A stretch of 63,017 bases of DNA from Flammeovirga sp. EKP202 (GCF_014534745.1 NZ_JACVVP010000043.1:1-63017), one strand, 5' to 3'. Positions 9,418-18,383 are shown, counted from the first letter of the stretch. Program-made: numbers and translations. Notes: generated by a model not told the origin, from the letters alone.

Positions 9418-12400
9418 ATGGAGGGTATAAAAGTGTTCAAAAGCGATATACGAGCTTATCAAAAAAATAAAACGTATATAGAGGAATATTTAGAAAATGG
9501 TCAATTAGAAGACCTAGGAGAACAACTCTTTATTCCAAATAAAACATTAATGTTTTTCTCCTCAAAAGACAGACAAATGTTTCAGCTACCCAATTTGTAT
9601 CATGGAATCATTCATATAGAAGGAAAAGGGATTCTAGGTAAACCAGATTTTAGGTATCATTTAAAGTATTATAATTTTTTTAATGGTACAGAAAAATTCT
9701 TAGAACGTAAAGGTTTTTTCTTATTTGAGAATGGTAAAATAAGGTATATTTTGTCAGAACATTTTTATCAATTACATGAGACTGTAGATAAACTTAATCA
9801 AGATATTATTGATGGTGAAAATTCCCTTATTACTTTATGTCATTTAAAGAATAATTTTGCCAATCAGAAAAATATTTCATTAGATCAATATTTACAAAAT
9901 GAAAACGTCAATGTTCCTGATGCATTGAATCTTGAAATTAACTCTTCTGAAGAGGGTGCGATTACCCTACAACCACAACTAAAAGGTGACTTTGTTGGTA
10001 TAGAAGAGCTAAATGAAGGCTTTCAACAATCATTTGCTAAATCTCGCAGAGTAAAAAACACCTATTCAATGCGAGATGAAAATGGACATAGAGAAAGAAT
10101 TTATATAAAGGATAAAGTAAAAGAAGGATTGTCTCAAATTTTACCTTACGCAAGAGGAGAGAAAACAGAAGAAGAGATTCAAAAGGTATTTAAACATCCT
10201 CAGATTTATTTCGATCCTAATATTATTGATTTAGACCGGTTCTCGGCAAGGGTATTAGAACTAGGGTATTACCAACCAGAATATCAAGGTATAGTAATCA
10301 AAAAAGGGAATGATTGGGTGCCCGGTTTGATTATAGAAGAAATGGATGGAGAGAGAAACCAAATTTTAATTACCACTCTCGATGCATTAGAACACTTTGA
10401 AGGAGAGATCCAAGAAGCGGAGATCAATCATAAAGATCATATTGAAGCGCAAGCCAAGAAAATACCTTTATCAGAAGCTAAAAAAGCTGCAGAAATAGCT
10501 AGAGAAGTCCTCACTTTTGAACCAAAAGAAGGGGATAACGAATTACCCCAATCACTAAAAGATAAAGGAGTAATCCTTATCATTAAAGAAGAGTTTGAGG
10601 TACAAGAAACTAAATCTTTAAAAGACTTTGAATATCATGCTCCCCCTAATTTAAGGAGTCATATTCAATTGTATAATTATCAAAAAGAGGGGATTGCATG
10701 GATGCAGGCCTTATCGAACTCATCTTCAAACATCGGAGGTTTATTAGGTGATGATATGGGTTTGGGTAAAACACTACAAGTTTTGTCGTACATAGATTGG
10801 CATCAACAGTTACAGGTAAATCAAAGTACAAATTTGCCTTACCTTATTGTTGCTCCTGTCACTTTATTAGAAAACTGGCAAAATGAATTCTATAAGTTTT
10901 TCGATTCGGATATTCATTTCATCCCTTTTTATGGAAGCGATGCGAAATCAATCAACCTAGAAAAATTAACGAACAAACATGTACTTCTCACTACTTACGA
11001 AACTTTAAGGAGCAAACATATCATCTTAAAAGATGATGGCGAACCAGACTACACTCAGAGTTTAAGTTCAGTAAAATGGGCTGGGTGTTTTTTAGATGAA
11101 GCACAAAGAATTAAGACCCCGGGAACATTAATTACTAATGCGGCTAAATCGCTTAATGCACAATTAAGAATTGCCATGACCGGCACCCCCGTAGAAAACT
11201 CCTTGGTCGATTTATGGTGTATCATGGATTTCTTAATGCCGGGTTTATTAGGAAGTAAAAACGAGTTTAAAAAGACTTTTAATAAGAATACCGACGATGA
11301 AAGTGAGTTTGCCAAGCTAGGTGAAGCCCTTAGACAAAAGATTGATTTCTATTTAATCCGACGATTAAAATTAGGCAACTTGGAGGGACTTCCGAAGAAA
11401 AACTTATATCCTTTGATGTACTTGAACGATGGTGTGGTTAATGTAGAAAACGATGAGCTTTCTATGATGCAACAAATGCCAGAGTTACAAAAAAAGAAAT
11501 ACCTAGGGTATATTAAAGCTGTATTAACCGATAAAGAAAACAAACAAAATAAAGGCTTGAAAATGATTTGGGGTATCAAACAAATTTCTGATCACCCCTA
11601 TATTTTGGATCAGAATATTCAGAGTATCCTATCAAAATCAAGTACTGATTTAATAGAAAGTTCTGCAAAATTAACATCTACGATAAAGATTCTAGACAAA
11701 ATTCAATTGAATGACGAAAAAGTAATTGTATTCACCGAATCAGGGAAGATGCAACGTCTATTGAAAAAGGTTTTGGAGGAAAAATATCAATTACCTCATA
11801 TCTCTATCATCAACGGTCAAACCTCTACTAGAGGCGAAGAAAGTCGTCAAAAAACAGTAGATAAGTTTCAATGTATTGATGGTTTTAATATCATTATCAT
11901 GTCTCCTATTGCGGCAGGTTATGGTCTGAATGTCACTGGGGCAAATCATGTGATCCATTATACAAGGCATTGGAATCCGGCCAAAGAAGCTCAAGCGACA
12001 GATAGAGTATATAGGATTGGTCAGAAGAAAGAGGTTCATATTTATTACCCGATGTCAACGTTAACCAATACAGAATCTTTTGACCTAAAATTAGCCAAGC
12101 TTTTAGGTTTCAAAATGATGCTATCAGATTCATCAATGTTTCCTTCAACAAAATTAGATATCAAAGAAGAACAATTAATTTCTGAAGATATTTCTATTGA
12201 AGAAGGAGAATTAGAAAAGGTGAGAATAACTTCAAAGGATTTAGGAGAGAAAGATGATGTAAATAAGAAAAATATTATTGCATTAATTCTTCAAAAGCAG
12301 TTCAATTTGTCCCATTTAAAAGTAAAGAAAAGAATGGGGAAAGTGCAGATTTATGGAACAAATATGGATGGTTTAAATTTGGGTTTTGCATTACTAGGAG

Positions 12401-12615
12401 ATGAATTCAATGCAGTGAATAACCCTGAAAGTTTAAAAGAGTTGTTATTGCAACAAGAAAATCAAAAAGAACAAATTTTGGATAAAGTAGTTTTGGTATC
12501 AACAACGTTGACTATTGATGATGACATTTCTGCACCCGATATTAAATATGTCGATCTAGAGAACTTTTTAATGAAAAATGAAATTTATGATGAAGACACT
12601 TATGTCTTAATATAA
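9418..12615 (+). CDS. zorD: ZorD-like SNF2-family helicase
   Basis: The 1065-residue protein has a long N-terminal region (1-420) of unknown fold. A complete SNF2 ATPase follows: Walker A GDDMGLGKT (about 444-452), DEAQ box (about 559-562), motif III MTGTPVEN (about 587-594) and motif VI QATDRVYRIGQ (about 859-869). The C-terminus (about 940-1065) contains VQIYGTNMDG and DKVVLVSTTLTIDD, suggestive of an Mrr-like nuclease-fold tail, but I cannot place a full PD-(D/E)xK site. In type I Zorya, ZorD is the effector that degrades invading DNA. It is the last gene of the operon. Confidence 0.8.
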   Translation: MEGIKVFKSDIRAYQKNKTYIEEYLENGQLEDLGEQLFIPNKTLMFFSSKDRQMFQLPNLYHGIIHIEGKGILGKPDFRYHLKYYNFFNGTEKFLERKGFFLFENGKIRYILSEHFYQLHETVDKLNQDIIDGENSLITLCHLKNNFANQKNISLDQYLQNENVNVPDALNLEINSSEEGAITLQPQLKGDFVGIEELNEGFQQSFAKSRRVKNTYSMRDENGHRERIYIKDKVKEGLSQILPYARGEKTEEEIQKVFKHPQIYFDPNIIDLDRFSARVLELGYYQPEYQGIVIKKGNDWVPGLIIEEMDGERNQILITTLDALEHFEGEIQEAEINHKDHIEAQAKKIPLSEAKKAAEIAREVLTFEPKEGDNELPQSLKDKGVILIIKEEFEVQETKSLKDFEYHAPPNLRSHIQLYNYQKEGIAWMQALSNSSSNIGGLLGDDMGLGKTLQVLSYIDWHQQLQVNQSTNLPYLIVAPVTLLENWQNEFYKFFDSDIHFIPFYGSDAKSINLEKLTNKHVLLTTYETLRSKHIILKDDGEPDYTQSLSSVKWAGCFLDEAQRIKTPGTLITNAAKSLNAQLRIAMTGTPVENSLVDLWCIMDFLMPGLLGSKNEFKKTFNKNTDDESEFAKLGEALRQKIDFYLIRRLKLGNLEGLPKKNLYPLMYLNDGVVNVENDELSMMQQMPELQKKKYLGYIKAVLTDKENKQNKGLKMIWGIKQISDHPYILDQNIQSILSKSSTDLIESSAKLTSTIKILDKIQLNDEKVIVFTESGKMQRLLKKVLEEKYQLPHISIINGQTSTRGEESRQKTVDKFQCIDGFNIIIMSPIAAGYGLNVTGANHVIHYTRHWNPAKEAQATDRVYRIGQKKEVHIYYPMSTLTNTESFDLKLAKLLGFKMMLSDSSMFPSTKLDIKEEQLISEDISIEEGELEKVRITSKDLGEKDDVNKKNIIALILQKQFNLSHLKVKKRMGKVQIYGTNMDGLNLGFALLGDEFNAVNNPESLKELLLQQENQKEQILDKVVLVSTTLTIDDDISAPDIKYVDLENFLMKNEIYDEDTYVLI

Positions 12616-12822
12616 GAAATCATAACAACCGAAATACAGCAATTGATTTCGGTGCATCATACAGAGTTAATATAAATAACCGTTATCACCCACTAAAAAA
12701 GTAAAGAGTTAGGAAAGATTTTTGATTGCTATTATTTCACCCTCATTACTGCTTTTAAAATATTTTTTTTGAGGGACATTTTTGCTTTCTATTATTTATA
12801 ATTACCAACTTGCACTTAGGCT

Positions 12823-14988
12823 ATGAATCTGACTTTACTTAAGGTGAAGAAATTGTTTACACTACTATTAATTATCAATATCTATACGCTGTTTGCTGCA
12901 CATGCTCAGGAGAATAGGGTTGTGATAAACGATAAGTTAGATATTCGAAATATCGAGAATGAAATGTTATTTCTTCCTGTAGAGAAGGAATATAAAATTG
13001 ATGACATTTTAAGTCAATACCATAATAACAACTTCATTAGTTATTCGAATTTAGATTTTCCGGAGGGAAAGTCTACAATTTGGTTTTCTGTTGTTTTGGA
13101 AAATACTACCGATAAAACAAAAGAAATATTTATTGGAACAAGTCTTTTTGACTTTATGGAAATGTATGTTCCAACCGCCCATTCTTTTGAAGTATTTAAG
13201 GGAGGAATACTGGAGGAAAATGAAATGAAAAAGTTCAAGAAAGGGAGTTTTTCATTTGGTAGGGTGAAGCTTGATGCATTATCTACTAAAAGAGTTTTTA
13301 TCAGGGGTGAGTATGAGGATGGAAAGTATTTTCAATTTACGGCATTACCATTTACCGTCTATGGTGCTGAAGAATTTCATAAACTACATGAACCTCAAGA
13401 CATGTTTCACTTCCTCTTTATAGGGGCGATGCTGATTATGACGTTTTACAATCTGTTTTTATTTATGATTGTAAAGGATAAGACTTATCTATACTATGTG
13501 GGGTACAATATTTCAATTACGATTTACTGTTTAGGCTTATCCGGTTTTATTTCAGAAAAATGGCTTTCCTCAGCATACCTTCAAGAAGATTTGGTCAATA
13601 TTCCAGGTATGTTTGGGTATCTATTTTATATCTTTTTTGCGCAGTCTTTTTTAAAATTCGGTAAGCATTTTCCAAAGCTAAACCAATTGCTTAAGATCAG
13701 TCAAGTTGGTATTGTAATCTCCCTTATATTATTTGTTTCTGGATTGAGAAATATTTCGATAGGATATAATTTTATAGCTGCTGGTTTAGGGTACTCTTTG
13801 GTAATTGTTAGTGCATATCGAGTTTCAAAATATTCTGTTTCAGGTCGTTATTTCTTCATTGCAGGAATCTTTTACTTCTTAGCAATGGGAATTTCTATTA
13901 TGCAGATGTTAGAAGTTTTACCTCCATATTTTTGGTTGTTTAATTCCGCCAATGTTACAGAGTTAGGAGTGGTGTTGGAGCTTTCGTTATTCTCATTGGG
14001 TTTAGGCGAGAGAATCAATGAAGCGAGAAAAGCTGTACTGAAAAAAGAAGAGGAGAAAAAGGAATTGATAGAAGCTCAAAATAAAGAATTAGAAAAAAAA
14101 GTAAGAGACCGAACTTTCGAACTAGAGGAGATGAACAATGAGTTGGCAACAATGAATGAGGAATTGAGCTCTACAATGGAAACGGTATTTGAACAAAATA
14201 AAGTCATCGAGCAAAAAAATGAGAATATAACACAGAGTATCAACTATGCTAAAAGGATTCAAGCTGCAATGATGCCTGCGGATGATTATCTTGGGAAGTT
14301 TCTAAAAGATCATTTTGTGTTTTACAAACCAAAAGATATTGTGAGTGGTGACTTTTACTGGGCTTCTCATCTTGAAAATAAAACAGATCTATTTATTGCT
14401 GTAGTGGATTGTACAGGTCATGGAGTTCCTGGAGGTTTTATGTCAATGTTAGGAAGTGAATTACTAAGAGAGGTGATAGAGCATAGAAAAATAACAGATC
14501 CAGGTGAAATTCTTAATTGTTTGAATGATGGGATAGAACAGGCATTAAAACAATCCGATTCTCAGAATAAAGACGGCATGGATATGTCTTTGTTAAGGGT
14601 GAATTTAGTAGAAAGAAAAATCTATTATGCAGGAGCAAAAAGGCCATTGGTGATTATAAAAAGTAATGGAGATACACAAGTAATTAAAGGCTCCAAATTA
14701 TCGATTGGTGGAATGGTAAGAACTGACCTGTATTCATATGAAACTACTATTATCGATGTGGCTGATGGTGATAAGTTTTATGTTTATTCTGATGGTTTCC
14801 CAGATCTGATTGGAGGACCGGACATAAGAAAATATATGAATAAAAACTTTAGGGAGCTATTGAACAATATTAGCCACTTACCAATGAAAGAGCAATCACA
14901 AATTTTAGATAACACGCTAAAAGAATGGGTAGAAACTTTCAAATACGGGCAGATTGATGATATAGTTGTTTTAGGGTTTGAAATATAG
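12823..14988 (+). CDS. 7TMR-DISM receptor fused to SpoIIE-type serine phosphatase
   Basis: The 721-residue protein begins with a signal peptide (1-29, cleavage probable after AHA). An extracellular 7TMR-DISM sensor domain spans about 30-185 and seven membrane helices about 190-395. A coiled coil rich in Glu and Lys (about 400-485) leads to a PP2C/SpoIIE phosphatase domain (about 500-721). Metal-binding Asp motifs are present in GDFYW, VVDCTGHGVPGGFMSM, SDGFPD and GQIDDIVVLG. Proteins of this architecture are common in Bacteroidota and convert extracellular ligand binding into dephosphorylation of anti-anti-sigma partners. Ligand and partners are unknown. It is a monocistronic unit with its own terminator, not obviously part of the Zorya operon 207 bp upstream. 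Confidence 0.85.
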   Translation: MNLTLLKVKKLFTLLLIINIYTLFAAHAQENRVVINDKLDIRNIENEMLFLPVEKEYKIDDILSQYHNNNFISYSNLDFPEGKSTIWFSVVLENTTDKTKEIFIGTSLFDFMEMYVPTAHSFEVFKGGILEENEMKKFKKGSFSFGRVKLDALSTKRVFIRGEYEDGKYFQFTALPFTVYGAEEFHKLHEPQDMFHFLFIGAMLIMTFYNLFLFMIVKDKTYLYYVGYNISITIYCLGLSGFISEKWLSSAYLQEDLVNIPGMFGYLFYIFFAQSFLKFGKHFPKLNQLLKISQVGIVISLILFVSGLRNISIGYNFIAAGLGYSLVIVSAYRVSKYSVSGRYFFIAGIFYFLAMGISIMQMLEVLPPYFWLFNSANVTELGVVLELSLFSLGLGERINEARKAVLKKEEEKKELIEAQNKELEKKVRDRTFELEEMNNELATMNEELSSTMETVFEQNKVIEQKNENITQSINYAKRIQAAMMPADDYLGKFLKDHFVFYKPKDIVSGDFYWASHLENKTDLFIAVVDCTGHGVPGGFMSMLGSELLREVIEHRKITDPGEILNCLNDGIEQALKQSDSQNKDGMDMSLLRVNLVERKIYYAGAKRPLVIIKSNGDTQVIKGSKLSIGGMVRTDLYSYETTIIDVADGDKFYVYSDGFPDLIGGPDIRKYMNKNFRELLNNISHLPMKEQSQILDNTLKEWVETFKYGQIDDIVVLGFEI

Positions 14989-15004
14989 ATTAATAAATAA
15001 AGTA

Positions 15005-15037
15005 GGCCGAAACATTCTCCCAATGTTTCGGTTTTTC
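15005..15037 (+). terminator. Rho-independent terminator of the 7TMR-DISM gene
   Basis: A 10-bp stem, CCGAAACATT with AATGTTTCGG, is followed by T5, 18 bp after the stop codon. The stem is nearly the same as that of the pepT terminator. Confidence 0.85.
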
Positions 15038-15096
15038 TTTTACGAACAATCTAGAAATTCAGTATCTTAAAGAACACAAACTAAATCACCCTAAAA

Positions 15097-16011
15097 ATGA
15101 ACATCCAAGATATCAAAAACATGCCTTCTCAGAAAGGTCGAGTAGCTATTGTCACAGGAGCCAACATCGGGTTGGGGTTAGAAACTTCCCGTTTTTTTGC
15201 TTTGAAAGAGATGAAAGTAATTCTTGCTTGTAGAAATATGCAAAAGGCGGAAAGTGCCATTGAAGAAATCAAGAAGACAACACCAAATGCCGATTTACTA
15301 GCTATGCCTCTTGATTTAAGTGATCTACAATCCGTAAGAGATTTTGCCCAATCCTTTACAGAACAGTTTGACAGGCTGGATATTTTAATCAATAATGCGG
15401 GTATTATGGTACCTCCATTTTCAAAGACAAAAGACGGTTTTGAAAGTCAGATGGGGGTGAACTATTTTGCTCATTTCTTGTTGACAGGATTATTGTTGCC
15501 GTTACTTGAGAAGACAGAAGGTTCAAGAATAGTGGCATTAGGAAGTATGGCACATAAAAGTGGAAAGATAGATTTTGATAATCTGAATGCTGAAAAAAAA
15601 TATTCCAAATTTGGGGCCTATAGTATGAGTAAATTATCGTGTATTATGTTTGCTTACGAGCTACAAAGACGTTTGACGGCTCATAATTATCAAGTAAAAG
15701 CAGTGGCTGCACACCCGGGAGGATCGATGACCAATTTGATGCAACATATACCAAGCTTTATGGTACTTTTGATGGAAAACTTATTTTCTGGGTTGTTTAA
15801 TACAGCACAAATGGGAGCGTTACCGACTGTTTATGTCGCGTTAGGAGAAGATATAAAAGGAGGAGATTATACAGGACCTGATGGATTTAGAGAAGTAAAA
15901 GGAAATAATGCCATCAAAGTTCCTTCAACAGATTATTCACACCGTGAAGATTTAAGTAAGACTTTATGGGAAGTTTCTGAACGATTGACACACTTTAACT
16001 ATTCATTCTGA
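15097..16011 (+). CDS. Short-chain dehydrogenase/reductase (retinol dehydrogenase-like)
   Basis: The 304-residue SDR has the cofactor loop TGANIGLG (19-26), NNAGIM near 100-105 and the catalytic pair in YSMSK. Its length and the MNIQDIKNMPSQKGRVAIVTGAN opening resemble the atypically long retinol dehydrogenase and protochlorophyllide-reductase-like group of bacterial SDRs, whose substrates are mostly unknown. It stands alone between a terminator and a long gene-free segment. It is distantly similar in layout to the SDR at 28832-29800 (same DLxDLQSVRDF segment), so the two are paralogues. Confidence 0.8.
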   Translation: MNIQDIKNMPSQKGRVAIVTGANIGLGLETSRFFALKEMKVILACRNMQKAESAIEEIKKTTPNADLLAMPLDLSDLQSVRDFAQSFTEQFDRLDILINNAGIMVPPFSKTKDGFESQMGVNYFAHFLLTGLLLPLLEKTEGSRIVALGSMAHKSGKIDFDNLNAEKKYSKFGAYSMSKLSCIMFAYELQRRLTAHNYQVKAVAAHPGGSMTNLMQHIPSFMVLLMENLFSGLFNTAQMGALPTVYVALGEDIKGGDYTGPDGFREVKGNNAIKVPSTDYSHREDLSKTLWEVSERLTHFNYSF

Positions 16012-16021
16012 TAAATTTTTA

Positions 16022-16029
16022 TACTTTTG
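16022..16029 (+). promoter_or_regulatory. Candidate -7 promoter box of an orphan transcript
   Basis: TACTTTTG matches the Bacteroidota -7 consensus TAnnTTTG exactly, 10 bp after the SDR stop. No good TTTG box lies at the right distance upstream, so this is weak alone. It is supported by a terminator-like hairpin 300 bp downstream and the lack of any gene between. Confidence 0.3.
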
Positions 16030-16034
16030 CAATC

Positions 16035-16397
16035 CTTTTATCATAATGGAGGGAAGAAATGTTGATAACTTTTTTATTTTGAAGGTTTCACAGTCCTTGT
16101 TTTTAGAAAGTTGTCAACATAAGTACGTGGAAAGAAGGAAAAGGATAATTTTAGATTGTTATTTTTATTCTAATTGAGGCAGATTTGCAGAGCATAGTCC
16201 TAGCTACGTGATAAAAATCTAACGATAAGTAGGATAAAAAAGATAAGATAAAATATCCATTTACTTTATTCCAAGTACTTTAAGACTTGAGAAGTGTTTT
16301 TTGGTACTTAAGTCATAAAAGACGAAAGAGGTTTTCAACATTATATTCACAATCAACATAGTTTGTGAATAAATAATGAGTGAAAACCTCCTTTTTT
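16035..16397 (+). ncRNA. Possible structured non-coding RNA or origin-like segment
   Basis: No reading frame fits this stretch. It starts with a 14-bp hairpin (ATGTTGATAACTTT at 16059-16072 with AAAGTTGTCAACAT at 16107-16120, one GU pair) and ends with a second hairpin (16328-16390) plus T6. Promoter-like and terminator-like ends suggest a transcript of about 360 nt. I checked for RNase P RNA and tmRNA signature sequences and found neither. The same stretch is rich in DnaA-box-like 9-mers, so a replication-origin role competes with the RNA reading. Confidence 0.3.
16328..16397 (+). terminator. Terminator-like hairpin in gene-free segment
   Basis: GAGGTTTTCA (16328-16337) pairs with TGAAAACCTC (16381-16390), and an inner TTCACAA (16346-16352) pairs with TTGTGAA (16363-16369). 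T6 follows on the plus strand. It lies more than 300 bp after the nearest plus-strand stop codon. Confidence 0.5.
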
Positions 16398-16455
16398 GAA
16401 TAAACTTATCTGCAGATGTTGATAAGTAATTACCAAGATAAATTTATTTAATCTC

Positions 16456-17097
16456 TTAGTTTAGGTTTGGCTGAGGAGTTAACCTTAAATAGGGTTTCAC
16501 TTCAGTATAACCTTTAGGGAAGATTGCTGGAATATCTTCTGTTTTGACAGCAGGAACAACCACACAGTCGTCACCGTTTTCCCAATTGGCTGGTGTAGCT
16601 ACTTTATGATAAGCTGTTAATTGAAGCGAGTCGATAACTCTTAAAAGCTCATCAAAATTTCTACCTGTAGAAGCAGGGTAAGTAATAATCAATTTTACTG
16701 TCTTGTCATTTCCAATCACAAATACAGAACGGACAGTCAATTTGCTATCAGCATTTGGGTGGATCATATCATACAATTCAGATACTTTTCGATCTTCATC
16801 TGCTATGATAGGAAAGTTGACAGTAGTGTTTTGTGTTTCATTAATGTCATTGATCCAACCTTTATGAGATTCTAACCCATCAACGCTAAGTGCTGCCACT
16901 TTTACGTTTCTTTTGTCGAATTCGTCCTTGTACTTTGCTACAGTACCTAGTTCAGTTGTGCACACTGGAGTGTAATCAGCCGGGTGAGAAAAAAGGATTC
17001 CCCATCCTTCACCAAGCCATTCATGAAAATTGATTTCCCCTTCTGTTGTTTGAGCCGTGAAGTCGGGTGCAACATCACCCAATCGAATAGTTGCCAT
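16456..17097 (-). CDS. 1-Cys peroxiredoxin (Prx6 type)
   Basis: The 213-residue thioredoxin-fold peroxidase reduces hydrogen and organic peroxides in the cytosol. The active site HPADYTPVCTTE is present with peroxidatic Cys46, Thr43 and the later Arg. The long C-terminal extension (YHKVATPANW onward) is typical of the Prx6 group, and no resolving Cys motif is seen. It is transcribed alone and divergently from the amidinotransferase-fold gene. A GTATGC/GCATAC inverted repeat lies 31 bp upstream of its start. No oxyR homologue is in the window. Confidence 0.93.
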   Translation of the reverse strand: MATIRLGDVAPDFTAQTTEGEINFHEWLGEGWGILFSHPADYTPVCTTELGTVAKYKDEFDKRNVKVAALSVDGLESHKGWINDINETQNTTVNFPIIADEDRKVSELYDMIHPNADSKLTVRSVFVIGNDKTVKLIITYPASTGRNFDELLRVIDSLQLTAYHKVATPANWENGDDCVVVPAVKTEDIPAIFPKGYTEVKPYLRLTPQPNLN

Positions 17098-17127
17098 GTT
17101 ATAAATAGTTTAAGGTGTATAAAATAT

Positions 17128-17145
17128 GTATGCATGGACGCATAC
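17128..17145. promoter_or_regulatory. Inverted repeat upstream of the peroxiredoxin gene
   Basis: GTATGC and GCATAC are separated by 6 bp, 31 bp upstream of the peroxiredoxin start codon. It may be a regulator site or a leader hairpin. There is no direct evidence for either. Confidence 0.25.
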
Positions 17146-17276
17146 AGAGAATAGTCAGAACTTTTTGTTTAACTACCGTAATTTAAAATTTTAAAATAAA
17201 TATTTAAAGCGGATAGGGTTTTTCATTTCCATTTTCCCTTCTAAGAGTGAATCAGGAAATTAAAAAATAAACTATT

Positions 17277-18320
17277 ATGAAATATAGAAGCAACTTAATC
17301 GCTATTATTTGTTTATCAATTTTCGCGTTTGTAGCGTTCAGTACGGTTGAGAAACCAAATACAAATAAAGAAATACAAAATAATCATGAGTGGGATCAAG
17401 TAGAAGAAATCGTTGTTGGTCGTTGGGTAACAGATGCATTGGAAGTTCCTATGATCAATGAGAACGTGAAAAATTTATATCCTTATATCTCTGATAGTTC
17501 TTTTAATTATATGGGAAGAGCACAAGGGCATATTTTGTCTGATATCTATCCTCAAGATGATCAAGAGTTTTATGCAGAGCAAGAAAACTTGGTCAAAGTA
17601 GTAGAGTCTTTAGGAGTGAAAGTAAGAAGACCTGATGAGTTGGAAGTACACTCAATCGCTACTTCTCAGCCTTACTCTAGAGATCCAATTATTACTATTG
17701 GTAATAAAGTAATCATAGCCAATATGAACTTGGAGGCTTGTAGATTAGAGACTGCAAACTATAGAAGAATTGCGTTGGATTTGGCCAAAAACTACAATGG
17801 TGAAGTAGTGGATATGCCTGCTAACAAAGCGGGTTTACATGAAGACAATATCTACTTAGAAGGTGGAGATGTATTTGTAAACGGAAAAGAAATTTATGTA
17901 GGTCTTTCTGGCAACGCTTCTAATGAAGCTGGTGTAGAGTGGTTACAGAAAGAACTTGGTGACGATTATAAGGTATATGGCATTCAATTACAGCATCATG
18001 TATTGCATTTAGATTGTGCAATGATGCTACTAAATGATCACCAAGGAGTGGTTTGTAAAGACGATTTTGTAGACTTCGACGCATTACCAGAGTCATTAAA
18101 GAATTATGAGTGGGTGGAGGTGAAACCTGAAGAAGCCCAACGTATGGCAACAAATGGTATGGTGATTAATGATCATACAGTTATCGTTTCAAATGAATTT
18201 CCAGAAGTAAATAAAAGAATTAAAGCTTTAGGAATTGATGTTATTGAGATCCCATTTAGAAAGGCAAATTACTTCGGAGGTGGTATTAGATGTAGCTATC
18301 AACCGATATACCGTCAGTAA
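17277..18320 (+). CDS. Secreted amidinotransferase/arginine deiminase-fold protein
   Basis: The 347-residue protein has an N-terminal hydrophobic segment (about 6-23) that should act as a signal peptide or anchor. The rest has the pentein fold of guanidine-modifying enzymes: YSRDPI (substrate-binding Asp), LEGGDVFVNGKEIYVGLSG, HLDCAMM (catalytic His) and a C-terminal GGGIRCSYQPIYR with the nucleophile Cys. This arrangement fits glycine amidinotransferase, arginine deiminase and related hydrolases; the substrate cannot be told. An exported version is unusual, because most members are cytosolic. It is a single gene with its own terminator. Confidence 0.8.
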   Translation: MKYRSNLIAIICLSIFAFVAFSTVEKPNTNKEIQNNHEWDQVEEIVVGRWVTDALEVPMINENVKNLYPYISDSSFNYMGRAQGHILSDIYPQDDQEFYAEQENLVKVVESLGVKVRRPDELEVHSIATSQPYSRDPIITIGNKVIIANMNLEACRLETANYRRIALDLAKNYNGEVVDMPANKAGLHEDNIYLEGGDVFVNGKEIYVGLSGNASNEAGVEWLQKELGDDYKVYGIQLQHHVLHLDCAMMLLNDHQGVVCKDDFVDFDALPESLKNYEWVEVKPEEAQRMATNGMVINDHTVIVSNEFPEVNKRIKALGIDVIEIPFRKANYFGGGIRCSYQPIYRQ

Positions 18321-18351
18321 GTTTTCTGAGTTTATTATTAATGATGTAGTT

Positions 18352-18383
18352 AACGAGGTGTGATTTTCATACCTCGTTTTTTG
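18352..18383 (+). terminator. Terminator of the amidinotransferase-fold gene
   Basis: AACGAGGT (18352-18359) pairs with ACCTCGTT (18371-18378) and a run of six T follows. Confidence 0.85.

Noticed and set aside
16035-16397. RNase P RNA or tmRNA
   Set aside because: No GAGGAAAGTCC-type P RNA core and no tRNA-like end with CCA were seen.
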